From Candidatus Altarchaeum sp. (GTDB lineage Archaea > Altiarchaeota > Altiarchaeia > Altiarchaeales > Altiarchaeaceae): a stretch of 7,832 nt of DNA. Every line of letters begins with the position of its first letter. Position 1 is the first letter of the stretch. Shown piece after piece: positions 1 through 6,106 of the stretch. The DNA is taken from the NCBI GenBank assembly GCA_018260755.1, contig JAGTWP010000062.1, forward strand, positions 1 to 7,832. Direction: 5' to 3'. The notes below the pieces were generated by a model. It was not told the DNA's origin, made no database searches, and worked only from the letters and a program-made list of their open reading frames with translations. Position numbers and translations under genes: made by a program.

Positions 1-129
1 AACTTTTGTGTTTTGCATTTTATAGTGTATTTGAACTTGGATTTATATTTGAGTTTGTGCTTGAATTTTAAAATTTGCAAAACTTCAACAATGTGTTTAT
101 CTCTATAAGTAAAAATCAACATATGAGCG
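1..129. repeat. 129-bp direct repeat, copy 1 (cut by window edge)
   Basis: This stretch recurs at 462-590 with the same length and only three visible substitutions. It begins at the first base of the window, so the true unit may extend further left. Inside it is a degenerate ~12-base periodicity of TTGAA/TTGGA blocks. It ends at ATGAGCG, after which the two copies diverge completely. It shows no convincing coding content on either strand. Confidence 0.9.
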
Positions 130-179
130 TTATTTATTTAATATCAAACTTTTATTATTTATTTAATGTCAAAATTTTA
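130..179. repeat. 25-bp tandem duplication
   Basis: Two adjacent 25-base units (130-154 and 155-179) both start TTATTTATTTAAT and differ at only two positions. The duplication lies directly after the end of the first 129-bp repeat copy. The sequence is AT-only apart from a few bases, and no function is evident. Confidence 0.75.
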
Positions 180-289
180 TTGTTTTTTATTAAATTTGAT
201 GTAATTTCAATTTGTTTTAAATTTAACAAGTCCTATTAAACTTAAAAAATTTAAAGAAAAATTTAAAAAATTTAAAAAATTGAGACCGT

Positions 290-367
290 TTAAAACTCTG
301 TTGGTGAAAAAGAGTTTTAACCTCGCTAACGCTCGGATATTTCAAAAACTTCGTTTTTAAAATTATC
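290..367. repeat. Double-hairpin intergenic element
   Basis: Two stem-loops flank a GC-richer core. The first pairs TTAAAACTC (290-298) with GAGTTTTAA (312-320), nine perfect base pairs. The core CTCGCTAACGCTCGG follows at 322-336. The second hairpin (336-367) pairs GATATTTCAAAAAC with GTTTTTAAAATTATC around a TTC loop, with one bulge and one mismatch. The same order, hairpin plus CGAGCG-like core plus TTAAAA, appears in inverted orientation at the right edge of the window (about 7778-7832), so this is probably a dispersed, REP-like family. The region 180-461 contains no gene that I can support. Confidence 0.6.
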
Positions 368-461
368 AAAAATTTGTTCATTTTAATTTGATTTTGCTAT
401 TTTTTTAATTTAAAATTTGTTTTTGAGCAAAAAATATTCACTCTTATACCTATGAACATTG

Positions 462-590
462 AACTTTTGTGTTTTGCATTTTATAGTGTATTTGAACTTG
501 GATTTATATTTGAATTTGTGCTTGAATTTTAAAATTTGCAAAACTTCAACAATGTGTTTATCTCTATCAGTAAAAATCAACATAAGAGCG
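462..590. repeat. 129-bp direct repeat, copy 2
   Basis: This is the second copy of the unit at 1-129, offset by 461 bases, without indels and with three mismatches. It ends in ATAAGAGCG and runs directly into the transposase remnant at 588-656. The unit is therefore probably tied to an insertion-sequence end or a recombination product. The frame shared with the remnant is open through this copy, but its translation (repeating LNLDLYLNLCLNF) looks like repeat sequence rather than transposase. Confidence 0.9.
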
Positions 591-656
591 AAAAAAATTA
601 ATTTTGTAAAAGATGAGTTTCATGGAGAATGGAACTATAAAATTATTCCAAATTGA
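588..656 (+). pseudogene. C-terminal remnant of an ISAzo13-family transposase
   Basis: The last codons before the TGA at 654-656 read KDEFHGEWNYKIIPN. I recognise the block FHGEWNY followed by a short hydrophobic end as the carboxy terminus of ISAzo13-type DDE transposases (Rhodopirellula transposase family), where it closes the protein. Only about 22 residues survive. The upstream 129-bp repeat is in frame but does not resemble the catalytic domain, so the gene is broken. The preceding repeat exists in two copies, which fits a deletion or recombination event at an insertion sequence. The recognition is from memory of the family and rests on one short motif. Confidence 0.55.
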
Positions 657-1009
657 TTAAGTTATTTCGTTACAATTCCTAAGTATAGCGGTAGCTTTAA
701 AAGCTCCGTATAATTTGCTCAGATGTAGCCACAACATTAAATACATACAACTTATTACACAAGAATACGATCTACTTTGTAGGTAGGTTATTATAGCAGT
801 CTAATTAAAAATGTTATAAATTATTTTAATCAATAAAAATAAGTATAAGAGCGAAAATTTATAATTTTTAGTATTTCAAAATTTCATTTTGAAAATACTC
901 TCTGAATAGTTTATATATTAATAATCATAATGTATTAACATAAATTTAATACCTCTGAATAGTTACAAAAATTATATGAAAATTTAATTCGTAACTGCTT
1001 CATTTAAAT
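657..1009. other. Gene-free AT-rich stretch beside the transposase remnant
   Basis: There are no convincing genes or RNAs here. The section 657-820 may be the outer end of the degraded insertion sequence. A hairpin at 871-898 pairs GTATTTCAAAAT with ATTTTGAAAATAC around a TTC loop, the same design as 336-367. The 12-mer CTCTGAATAGTT occurs twice, at 900-911 and 953-964. A TATAAGAGCGAAAA string at 844-857 recalls the junction at 583-596. Confidence 0.5.
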
Positions 1010-1639
1010 TTAATTTCCGCACGATTTTAACTTTTTCTCAGCAATCTCCCCATTCGGAGAAATTTCCGTAAATATAATTCCCTGAAATTTATAAACCTTT
1101 GTATCCTGCTTTAAATAATCATTTGCATTTAATCCTGCTTTCATACATGTTTCTTCCAAAAATTCCTTTTTGTTCCAGTTCCATTCAACGGGAACCTGCG
1201 GAAGCAGTAATCCGCTTCTTGCACCTTTTCTAACTATCAGTCCGTCCCTTCCTATTTCTATAAATTTTTCATATTCGTTTGGTTTGCATTTAATTAATTC
1301 GGGCTGTGTCAAAACTGTAACTTCAAATGTAACTTGAGATAATTCTTCTTTTTCCAACGGTTCAAATCTCGGATCTTTATAAGCTGCATATAATGAAGCA
1401 TTTTTCAATCCTTCCATTAAGGGAAAAATTGGCTCGGGAAATCCAATACACCCTCTTAATTCATGCTCAGGATATGTTTCAAGTGTTACAAAAACGCCGT
1501 ATTTCTCTGAAAATTTTTTTAAAATTTCTTCATCAATATGTTCCTCAATTTCATCATCTTTTTTATTTTCAAATACCTTTTCTACGGTTTTTCTTGCGTA
1601 TGTCACAAGAAATTTTCCAGCCCCTAAATTTATTTCCAT
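1010..1639 (-). CDS. AMMECR1-family protein
   Basis: A 209-residue protein matching the AMMECR1 family (TIGR00296 type), a single-domain fold widespread in archaea and eukaryotes and usual at about 200 residues. The signature LRGCIG is at residues 61-66, followed by YKDPRF (87-92), the FEVTVL strand (105-110) and LLLPQVP with WNW (144-155). The biochemical role is unresolved; in many genomes the family is linked with Memo and a radical SAM protein, neither of which is seen here. The start is preceded by no ribosome binding site, but a TATA-like AAATATAAAATAAAA lies ~25-35 bases upstream, directly behind the DprA stop codon. The gene could thus be leaderless with its own promoter as well as being last in the operon. 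It is probably a host housekeeping gene. Confidence 0.93.
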   Translation of the reverse strand: MEINLGAGKFLVTYARKTVEKVFENKKDDEIEEHIDEEILKKFSEKYGVFVTLETYPEHELRGCIGFPEPIFPLMEGLKNASLYAAYKDPRFEPLEKEELSQVTFEVTVLTQPELIKCKPNEYEKFIEIGRDGLIVRKGARSGLLLPQVPVEWNWNKKEFLEETCMKAGLNANDYLKQDTKVYKFQGIIFTEISPNGEIAEKKLKSCGN

Positions 1640-1663
1640 CCTAAATTTATTTAAATTTTTGTT

Positions 1664-1680
1664 TTATTTTATATTTTTGG
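1664..1680 (-). promoter_or_regulatory. Possible TATA box for the AMMECR1 gene
   Basis: On the minus strand the spacer between the DprA stop and the AMMECR1 ATG contains AAATATAAAATAAAA, about 25-35 bases before the start. That is the archaeal distance for a leaderless transcript. AT-rich spacers produce such strings by chance. Confidence 0.35.
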
Positions 1681-3318
1681 TTAAACCAATGTCATTTGAG
1701 TTGAATTTTGAGATCGCTTTTTCTTTTTATCCTGACTATGCAATATCCTGTTCCTTACACGATTCAGTTCTGTGTTTATTATCTCAATATCTTCGTCTGT
1801 TTTAAAGACAATATCTGCCTGTTTTTTTAAAATCAGGTGTGCATTGCCTGCTGTGTTTTCATTTTTGACGGGATGCTGCAAAACAATAAGTGCGCGCTTT
1901 TGTTTCTTACAAAAATTTACAGTATGCATAGTTCCGCCTTTTATGCCTGTTTCAATAACAAATACGCCCTGCGATAATCCGCTTTGAATCCTGTCTCTCA
2001 TTATTAAATGCTCGCGACTAATTTTTGTTCCATAAGGATATTCCGAAACGAGCGCACCTTTATTTTTAATTATTGCCTCTGCAAGTTCTTTGTTTTTAGC
2101 AGGATAAATTTTATCTAATCCATGCCCCACGACTGCAATAGTCAAACCACCAACATCTAATGCTCCCTGATGTGCGGCCGTATCTATTCCCTCTGCCAGA
2201 CCACTGGCTATAACATAGTCCTTTTTTGCAAATATTTCCGAAATTTTTCTTGCCATTCCGATACCATACTCTGTCGGATGTCTTGTTCCTACAATCGCAA
2301 TACAATTTTTGTTTAATGCCTCAATATTTCCTAAAATATGTAATAATGCCGGCGGGTCTGAAATTTGTAAAAGTGCTTTCGGATAATATGCGCTTTCTTT
2401 TGAAATTATCTGAATGTTGCGTTGTTTTGACTGTTCTAATATATCTTGGGACTTCTTCCAGCCGCTTGTAGCTTCTTGAAGAGTTGGAATGTATATTTTA
2501 CCAAATTTTGCATTTGCTTTTTTAAGTATTTCTATCAAATTTAACGGGTTATTTGGTTCGGATGTATCCTGAAGAGAGAGAATTTTTTCTATTGTTTTTG
2601 GCCCGATATTACGGGTTTCTTCCAATGCGAGCATAATTTCTACTTTCATTTTAACTGCTTTTATTTTTAGTATTTTTATTCCTGCTGGAATTTGTAATGC
2701 GAGCAATGCAACTAATCCACATCCGTGTTGTTTTAGCACAAATATTCCTGCATTTAATGATGTGCCTGTTGTTGTTACATCATCCACCAAAAGAATTTGT
2801 CTATCTCTGATTGTACCTTCATCTGCAACAGTAAGTGATTTTATTTCTTTACCTTGATTTCGCTCACCACCCAAATGCTTTTTAGGTAGAGTATATTTCC
2901 TTGATAAAATATCCGTTCCGTCAATTATATTATTCATCTTCAGGCATATTTGTCGGACAATTGTTCTGATGCCGGATTGATTTGTTCCCTTCCACTGAGA
3001 AGGCATAACACACATAACATATTCCGATGTATCTGAAAGAATGCCCAACAACTTATTTGTAAAGTATTTAATTGACTCTTCATAGTAGTACTTCTCATTC
3101 GTGTTTGATAAAGACGCCTCGTCTTTTTTTATATCAAGTATTTTATTAGAAAACTCATCCATATTCTGAAATGGCTTGCCGTGTTTAGGATAATATTTGC
3201 CAACGCATACCATCATATCTACTGGAATAAATTTACCTTCCGAATAATAATTTTGTTGTAATTCAGCCAATTTATTTTTTTCCTGCTCTTTGAACATTTG
3301 ACATTGCATTTTTCTCAT
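1681..3318 (-). CDS. PRTase (ComFC-like)-HhH-DprA fusion protein
   Basis: A 545-residue protein that joins parts usually found in separate genes. Residues ~30-200 form a type I phosphoribosyltransferase-like domain: a KYYP segment near 41, VMPSQWKG at 104-111, and the PRPP-binding loop ILLVDDVTTTGTS at 175-187. Residues ~228-248 look like a helix-hairpin-helix (TRNIGPKTIEKIL). Residues ~304-485 are the DprA/Smf Rossmann domain: IVGTRHPTEYG (342-352), ASGLAEGIDTAAHQGAL (371-387), EYPYG (426-430) and RDRIQSGLS (441-449). In bacteria DprA loads RecA on incoming single strands. Here the canonical SGSLITA reads KGGTMHTV (460-467) and the later PG reads HP (482-483), so it belongs to a divergent branch. 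No ComF zinc-ribbon cysteines are visible. The C terminus is basic (KKKKR, 531-535). The start is uncertain: M1, M4 and M8 are all possible, and none has a ribosome binding site. Confidence 0.88.
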   Translation of the reverse strand: MRKMQCQMFKEQEKNKLAELQQNYYSEGKFIPVDMMVCVGKYYPKHGKPFQNMDEFSNKILDIKKDEASLSNTNEKYYYEESIKYFTNKLLGILSDTSEYVMCVMPSQWKGTNQSGIRTIVRQICLKMNNIIDGTDILSRKYTLPKKHLGGERNQGKEIKSLTVADEGTIRDRQILLVDDVTTTGTSLNAGIFVLKQHGCGLVALLALQIPAGIKILKIKAVKMKVEIMLALEETRNIGPKTIEKILSLQDTSEPNNPLNLIEILKKANAKFGKIYIPTLQEATSGWKKSQDILEQSKQRNIQIISKESAYYPKALLQISDPPALLHILGNIEALNKNCIAIVGTRHPTEYGIGMARKISEIFAKKDYVIASGLAEGIDTAAHQGALDVGGLTIAVVGHGLDKIYPAKNKELAEAIIKNKGALVSEYPYGTKISREHLIMRDRIQSGLSQGVFVIETGIKGGTMHTVNFCKKQKRALIVLQHPVKNENTAGNAHLILKKQADIVFKTDEDIEIINTELNRVRNRILHSQDKKKKRSQNSTQMTLV

Positions 3319-3344
3319 GCGTTTTTAGTTTTTTTATTTTAAAT

Positions 3345-4001
3345 TTATCCTGATTTCACTCTTCTTATACATTCATCTATGATGCAGTCGTTAAACCATT
3401 TTTCACTTCTTAAAATAATATAAGCATCTATTGCATGCTCTCGCGTTATCATTTTTTGAACAAATAAATTTAATACGAAAGCAGGGGTTGAAATAACCTT
3501 TAATTTTAAAATTTCTCTGTTTGTCCTGATGAGCGCATCATCCGAAAGTATGAAATTACAATTCCCGTTCAAAAAATGCGAAACAATTTCAAGTTCAACG
3601 TCATATAATCCGTATTGTTTAAGTTCTTTATTTTGATAAACCTTCTCTACCGAAATTTTTCCTGTGTTTATTAAATTTAAAATAATATGTGCTTCCGGCT
3701 CGTTGTCCTTTTTTTGTCTCTCAATTTCATCTGCAAGCAAAGGAGTTATAACCACATTGTAAAAATTTATTGCGTCTTCAATTATTCCTGTCTTCGTTAA
3801 TAGCAGCAAAGCAATTCCGTCAATACAAATTTTACTTCTGATTTTGTTGTCAAAATATTTAACTTCTCCCTCAATCTCTTTCATTCCTTCATCTTCGACA
3901 TTTGCCTTTATTTCTGCTTTCTTGTTTTTATTACTTTCTATTCTGCTTTCATCTTTATCCTTTCTTTTTAATATGTCAAACAGAGCCCTGAGATTAGCCA
4001 T
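3345..4001 (-). CDS. PIN-domain nuclease-like protein
   Basis: A 218-residue protein from the ATG at 4001. Residues 1-50 are highly charged (K/E-rich, likely flexible). Residues ~55-200 read as a PIN domain with the expected acidic set: D61 in KICIDG, E92 in ADEIERQ, D134/E136 in YDVELEIV, and D154/D155 in FILSDDALIR. PIN domains are Mg-dependent ribonucleases, as in VapC toxins or rRNA-processing factors. A further ATG at 4082 is in frame, but it lies inside the TATA box, and the added 27 residues (KKRI repeats) only translate a purine tandem repeat, so I prefer 4001. No antitoxin-like gene is adjacent. It is the first gene of the apparent operon, 26 bases before the DprA fusion, and its promoter carries a palindrome shared with the DinD-like remnant. 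The target is unknown. Confidence 0.8.
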   Translation of the reverse strand: MANLRALFDILKRKDKDESRIESNKNKKAEIKANVEDEGMKEIEGEVKYFDNKIRSKICIDGIALLLLTKTGIIEDAINFYNVVITPLLADEIERQKKDNEPEAHIILNLINTGKISVEKVYQNKELKQYGLYDVELEIVSHFLNGNCNFILSDDALIRTNREILKLKVISTPAFVLNLFVQKMITREHAIDAYIILRSEKWFNDCIIDECIRRVKSG

Positions 4002-4032
4002 TCTAATTTTTATTAATAAATTATAAATCTCT

Positions 4033-4068
4033 ATCCTTTTTTTTATCCTTTTTTTTATCCTTTTTTTC
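4033..4068 (-). repeat. Three 12-base purine repeats in the PIN leader
   Basis: On the minus strand AAAAAAAAGGAT is repeated three times (4057-4068, 4045-4056 and 4033-4044; the first unit begins with G). Every base but the final T of each unit is a purine, and the 12-base length keeps frame. The repeats lie just downstream of the TATA box, so they would form the start of the transcript, or encode KKRI repeats if the ATG at 4082 were used. Such runs are prone to slippage. The AAGGA strings could also serve as weak ribosome binding sites, though they sit more than 30 bases before the ATG at 4001. Confidence 0.8.
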
Positions 4069-4079
4069 TTGTTTTTTAT

Positions 4080-4099
4080 CATATATATTGTGACAATAG
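4080..4099 (-). promoter_or_regulatory. Palindromic operator plus TATA box of the PIN operon
   Basis: On the minus strand the perfect 11-base palindrome ATTGTCACAAT (4087-4097) runs directly into ACAATATATATG, a TATA box. A transcript would start near 4055, before the preferred PIN start at 4001. The same arrangement is found at 7438-7455. A palindrome touching the upstream side of a TATA box is the usual place for an archaeal regulator or an upstream promoter element. A weaker relative, ATTACAATATATTC, lies ~40 bases further upstream on the same strand (about 4125-4138). Confidence 0.6.
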
Positions 4100-4220
4100 A
4101 TGAATTTAAAAATCAAAATTTATTTGAATATATTGTAATGGTATGGAGTAAGAATTTTAGATTGTGTGACCATGTTCAAACAAAATTTTTTTTGATTTTT
4201 CAACCCTTTTTTGCCTGTTG

Positions 4221-4242
4221 TATATTGCTACAATATATAAGC
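4221..4242 (+). promoter_or_regulatory. Rightward promoter-like site facing the repeat array
   Basis: ATTGCTACAATATATAAGC (4224-4242) matches the PIN promoter motif with two changes in the palindrome and a better TATA box (ATATATAAG). Transcription would begin near 4260, exactly at the first unit of the palindromic array. No credible protein gene follows, so the product would be a non-coding transcript through the array. The site is divergent from the PIN promoter. Confidence 0.45.
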
Positions 4243-4255
4243 ACTTTATTTTTAC

Positions 4256-4545
4256 TAAACGAATGTTTTTATTTCGTTAATTTTCTGCTATTTTAAAGCA
4301 ATTATTTTTTGCGTTAAGCAAAATAAAAATGTTGTAATAAACGAAAATAATTTATTCGCTAAATTTATTGTTTTAACGAAAGTTTTTATTGCGTTAAATG
4401 TTTATACTTTAACGAAAGTTTTTATTGCGTTAAATGTTTATACTTTAACGAAAGTTTTTGTTTCGCTAATTAATTATTTTTTAACGAAATGATTTTTTGC
4501 GTTAATTGTTATATTTATAGGCGAATGTTTTTATTTCGCTAAATT
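4256..4545. repeat. Array of eight imperfect palindromes, ~36-base period
   Basis: Each unit is a ~27-base stem-loop of the form TTTAACGAAAGTTTTTATTG followed by CGTTAAA, where TTAACG pairs with CGTTAA around a T-rich middle. Units start near 4256, 4294, 4338, 4372, 4408, 4444, 4480 and 4517; their left CG steps are 38, 44, 35, 36, 36, 36 and 37 bases. Units 4 and 5 are identical and share the linker TGTTTATAC; the outer units are more degenerate. Linkers are only ~9 bases and not unique, so it is not a CRISPR array. It may be a set of protein-binding iterons, a partition or origin site, or a structured non-coding RNA, since a promoter-like site points into it. Confidence 0.85.
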
Positions 4546-4605
4546 TCAACCACTTTAAAAAACTTACTTTAAAAATTTATTTATTTTATTTATTTTATTT
4601 AATAA

Positions 4606-4792
4606 TACATGACTATCGGCTATCAACCTAATTAAATATTACTATTTAAATACTTGTATTTCTAATTTATATATATGACTGAGCACTTTAAATAGTTTCA
4701 ATATTAATAATATTAACGGGAAAAAATATTTGTTTCAATTAAGTGGTAATAATTAATTCGGTTAATTTTTTAATTTAGCCGATAGTCATGTA
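4606..4792. mobile_element. MITE-like element with inverted terminal repeats
   Basis: A perfect 17-base inverted repeat, TACATGACTATCGGCTA at 4606-4622 and its complement at 4776-4792, bounds a 153-base AT-rich interior. The similarity continues inwards: AACCTAATTAAATATTACTA at 4625-4644 against AACCGAATTAATTATTACCA on the opposite strand from the right end (three mismatches), offset by about ten bases. ATAA stands directly outside both ends and could be a 4-base target duplication, though this is weak in AT-rich DNA. The interior has no reading frame of note. The size and ends fit a non-autonomous miniature transposon. A long hairpin regulatory RNA is the alternative. Confidence 0.6.
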
Positions 4793-4868
4793 ATAAATAA
4801 TTGTGATTTTGAAATTGTCAAATTAAATTTGTTGAGGTAACCTGATTTGCCGGATAATTTTGAACATA

Positions 4869-5804
4869 TTAAATTTTCCCGTTTTCCTTAAAACTGTAAT
4901 ATGTGTCGCCGATAATAACATGGTCAATAACGGAAATTCCGATAATCTCGCCCGTCTTAACAAGGGTTTCCGTAATTTTGATATCATCTGTTGAAGGTGT
5001 CGGATCATCGGAAGGGTGATTATGAACCAAAATTATTGAATTTGCACCGTCTTTTATTGCATCTCTAAAAACCTCTCTCGGATGAACCAGAGACGCATTT
5101 AATATTCCGACAGAAACAATTTTATCTGCAATTATCCTGTTTTTGGAATCAAGAAGAATAACTATGAAATACTCCTTATTATTATCGGGAATTTTATTGG
5201 AAGCGTACTCAAATACCTCTTTTGCATACTTTATTTTTTTCAGGCATTTCGATGCCAGATTACACCTTTTATTAAATTCAAATAATGCTTTGATTTGCAT
5301 TGCTTTTGCCTCCCCGATACCGTTTATCTTGTGGTATACTTTTATTTTTCCGTTTTCCTTTTTTAAAATATATTTGTAGGTCTCATCACTTGCGATTTCC
5401 AAAATCACCTTCTTTTCTGCTTTGTTAAGTTTGAAAGCAGCTGATTTTTCTCCATTTTTTATAATTATTGTTTCACCGTTGCCTTCTTTACTGATTTCCG
5501 CATTTTTCACCCAGTCCATTTTCAGGTCATCCTTCATATATTTTAGAAGTATCCCACTGTCATTTCCCGGAACATCATCCCAGCAAAAGAAATACACCTT
5601 GTGAAGTTCTTCAAACGACAAATTACTTAAATTACCAATTCCGTAAAATGAGATTAGACGATTGCACATATCAACAACATTTTCACCTTTAACTCCTTTT
5701 TGTAATATAATTGCAAGCAATTCCGCATCACTCAATGCAGAAGCGCCAAACTTCTTTAGCCGTTCTCTCGGACGATTTTCCGCAGGAATTTCTTTTATTT
5801 TCAT
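4869..5804 (-). CDS. radC: RadC-family JAMM protein with a ~88-residue insertion
   Basis: A 311-residue member of the RadC (UPF0758) family, which normally has about 220-230. The N-terminal part (1-70) has the standard RPRERLKKFG...LSDAELLAIILQKG start and is the first half of the helix-hairpin-helix region. Residues ~71-158 do not belong to the family; they are followed by the second half, INGIGEAKA (160-168). The C-terminal JAMM/MPN domain (from ~190) is complete: E244, then HNHPSDDPTPSTDD (261-274) supplying H261, H263, S271 and D274. RadC is no longer accepted as a classic repair enzyme; its role is unresolved, with a suspected link to mobile elements and recombination. The gene stands alone on the minus strand, 71 bases downstream of tRNA-Phe. 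A TTTTAAAC box ~35 bases upstream is a possible promoter; no ribosome binding site precedes the ATG. Confidence 0.92.
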   Translation of the reverse strand: MKIKEIPAENRPRERLKKFGASALSDAELLAIILQKGVKGENVVDMCNRLISFYGIGNLSNLSFEELHKVYFFCWDDVPGNDSGILLKYMKDDLKMDWVKNAEISKEGNGETIIIKNGEKSAAFKLNKAEKKVILEIASDETYKYILKKENGKIKVYHKINGIGEAKAMQIKALFEFNKRCNLASKCLKKIKYAKEVFEYASNKIPDNNKEYFIVILLDSKNRIIADKIVSVGILNASLVHPREVFRDAIKDGANSIILVHNHPSDDPTPSTDDIKITETLVKTGEIIGISVIDHVIIGDTYYSFKENGKI

Positions 5805-5875
5805 TTAAAATAAAGATTATGAATTAACATACGAGTTTAAAAGAATAAAAAAGATTGAAATTTTCAACAAAAAGA

Positions 5876-5949
5876 TGCGACAGGGGTGGTTTGAACACCC
5901 GACACCTCGGTCTTCAGCCGAGTGCTCTCCCGGGCTGAGCTACTATCGC
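5876..5949 (-). tRNA. tRNA-Phe (GAA)
   Basis: The minus strand folds as a full cloverleaf. The acceptor GCGATAG pairs with CTGTCGC (one G-U), the D stem is GCTC/GAGC, the anticodon stem is CTCGG/CCGAG with loop CTGAAGA, and the T stem is GGGTG/CACCC with loop TTCAAAC. The anticodon GAA reads Phe codons and the discriminator base is A, as expected. CCA is not encoded (TCT follows). There is no intron. It lies upstream of radC on the same strand. Confidence 0.97.
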
Positions 5950-6079
5950 AAAAATTTAAAATCCGATATTGCTAAAATATTATCAAAAGTTATTATTAAT
6001 TTAAATTTGAATAAAAATAATGAAATAAAAATAGCAAATTTAATTTTTTGTTCCTTTCCTAATTGTTTTGATTTAAATT

Positions 6080-6092
6080 ATAAAATATATAA
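6080..6092 (+). promoter_or_regulatory. TATA box of the oxidoreductase gene
   Basis: AAAATATATAAGC ends ~15 bases before the GTG start at 6107, with its centre ~21-25 bases upstream. This is the archaeal spacing for a leaderless transcript beginning at or near the start codon. The box resembles the ATATATAAG boxes elsewhere in the window but lacks the upstream palindrome. Confidence 0.6.
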
Positions 6093-6106
6093 GCAAAATT
6101 ATAAAA

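Noticed and set aside
459-656. A 65-codon gene on the plus strand
   Set aside because: Its first two thirds are the 129-bp repeat translated; only the end resembles a transposase, so it is a remnant and not a gene.
1393-2471. Several 64-83 codon frames opposite or within the AMMECR1 and DprA genes
   Set aside because: They lie wholly within well supported genes, show no family motifs and are shadows of the coding frame.
3345-4001. A VapBC toxin-antitoxin pair
   Set aside because: No short antitoxin gene overlaps or adjoins the PIN gene, and the protein is longer than typical VapC because of a charged N-terminal region.
4069-4296. A 75-codon hydrophobic frame on the plus strand
   Set aside because: It runs through the PIN promoter and into the palindromic array, has no promoter at a suitable place, and its hydrophobic look comes from T-rich DNA.
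4372-4506. CRISPR-like array with a 36-base period
   Set aside because: The intervals are only ~9 bases and two of them are identical; the conserved part is itself a palindrome, units vary freely, and no cas gene is in the window.
1010-5804. A natural-transformation locus (DprA, ComFC, RadC together)
   Set aside because: No uptake genes (ComEA, ComEC, pilus) are present, the DprA motifs are not canonical, and RadC is not needed for transformation in known systems. It remains only a possibility.
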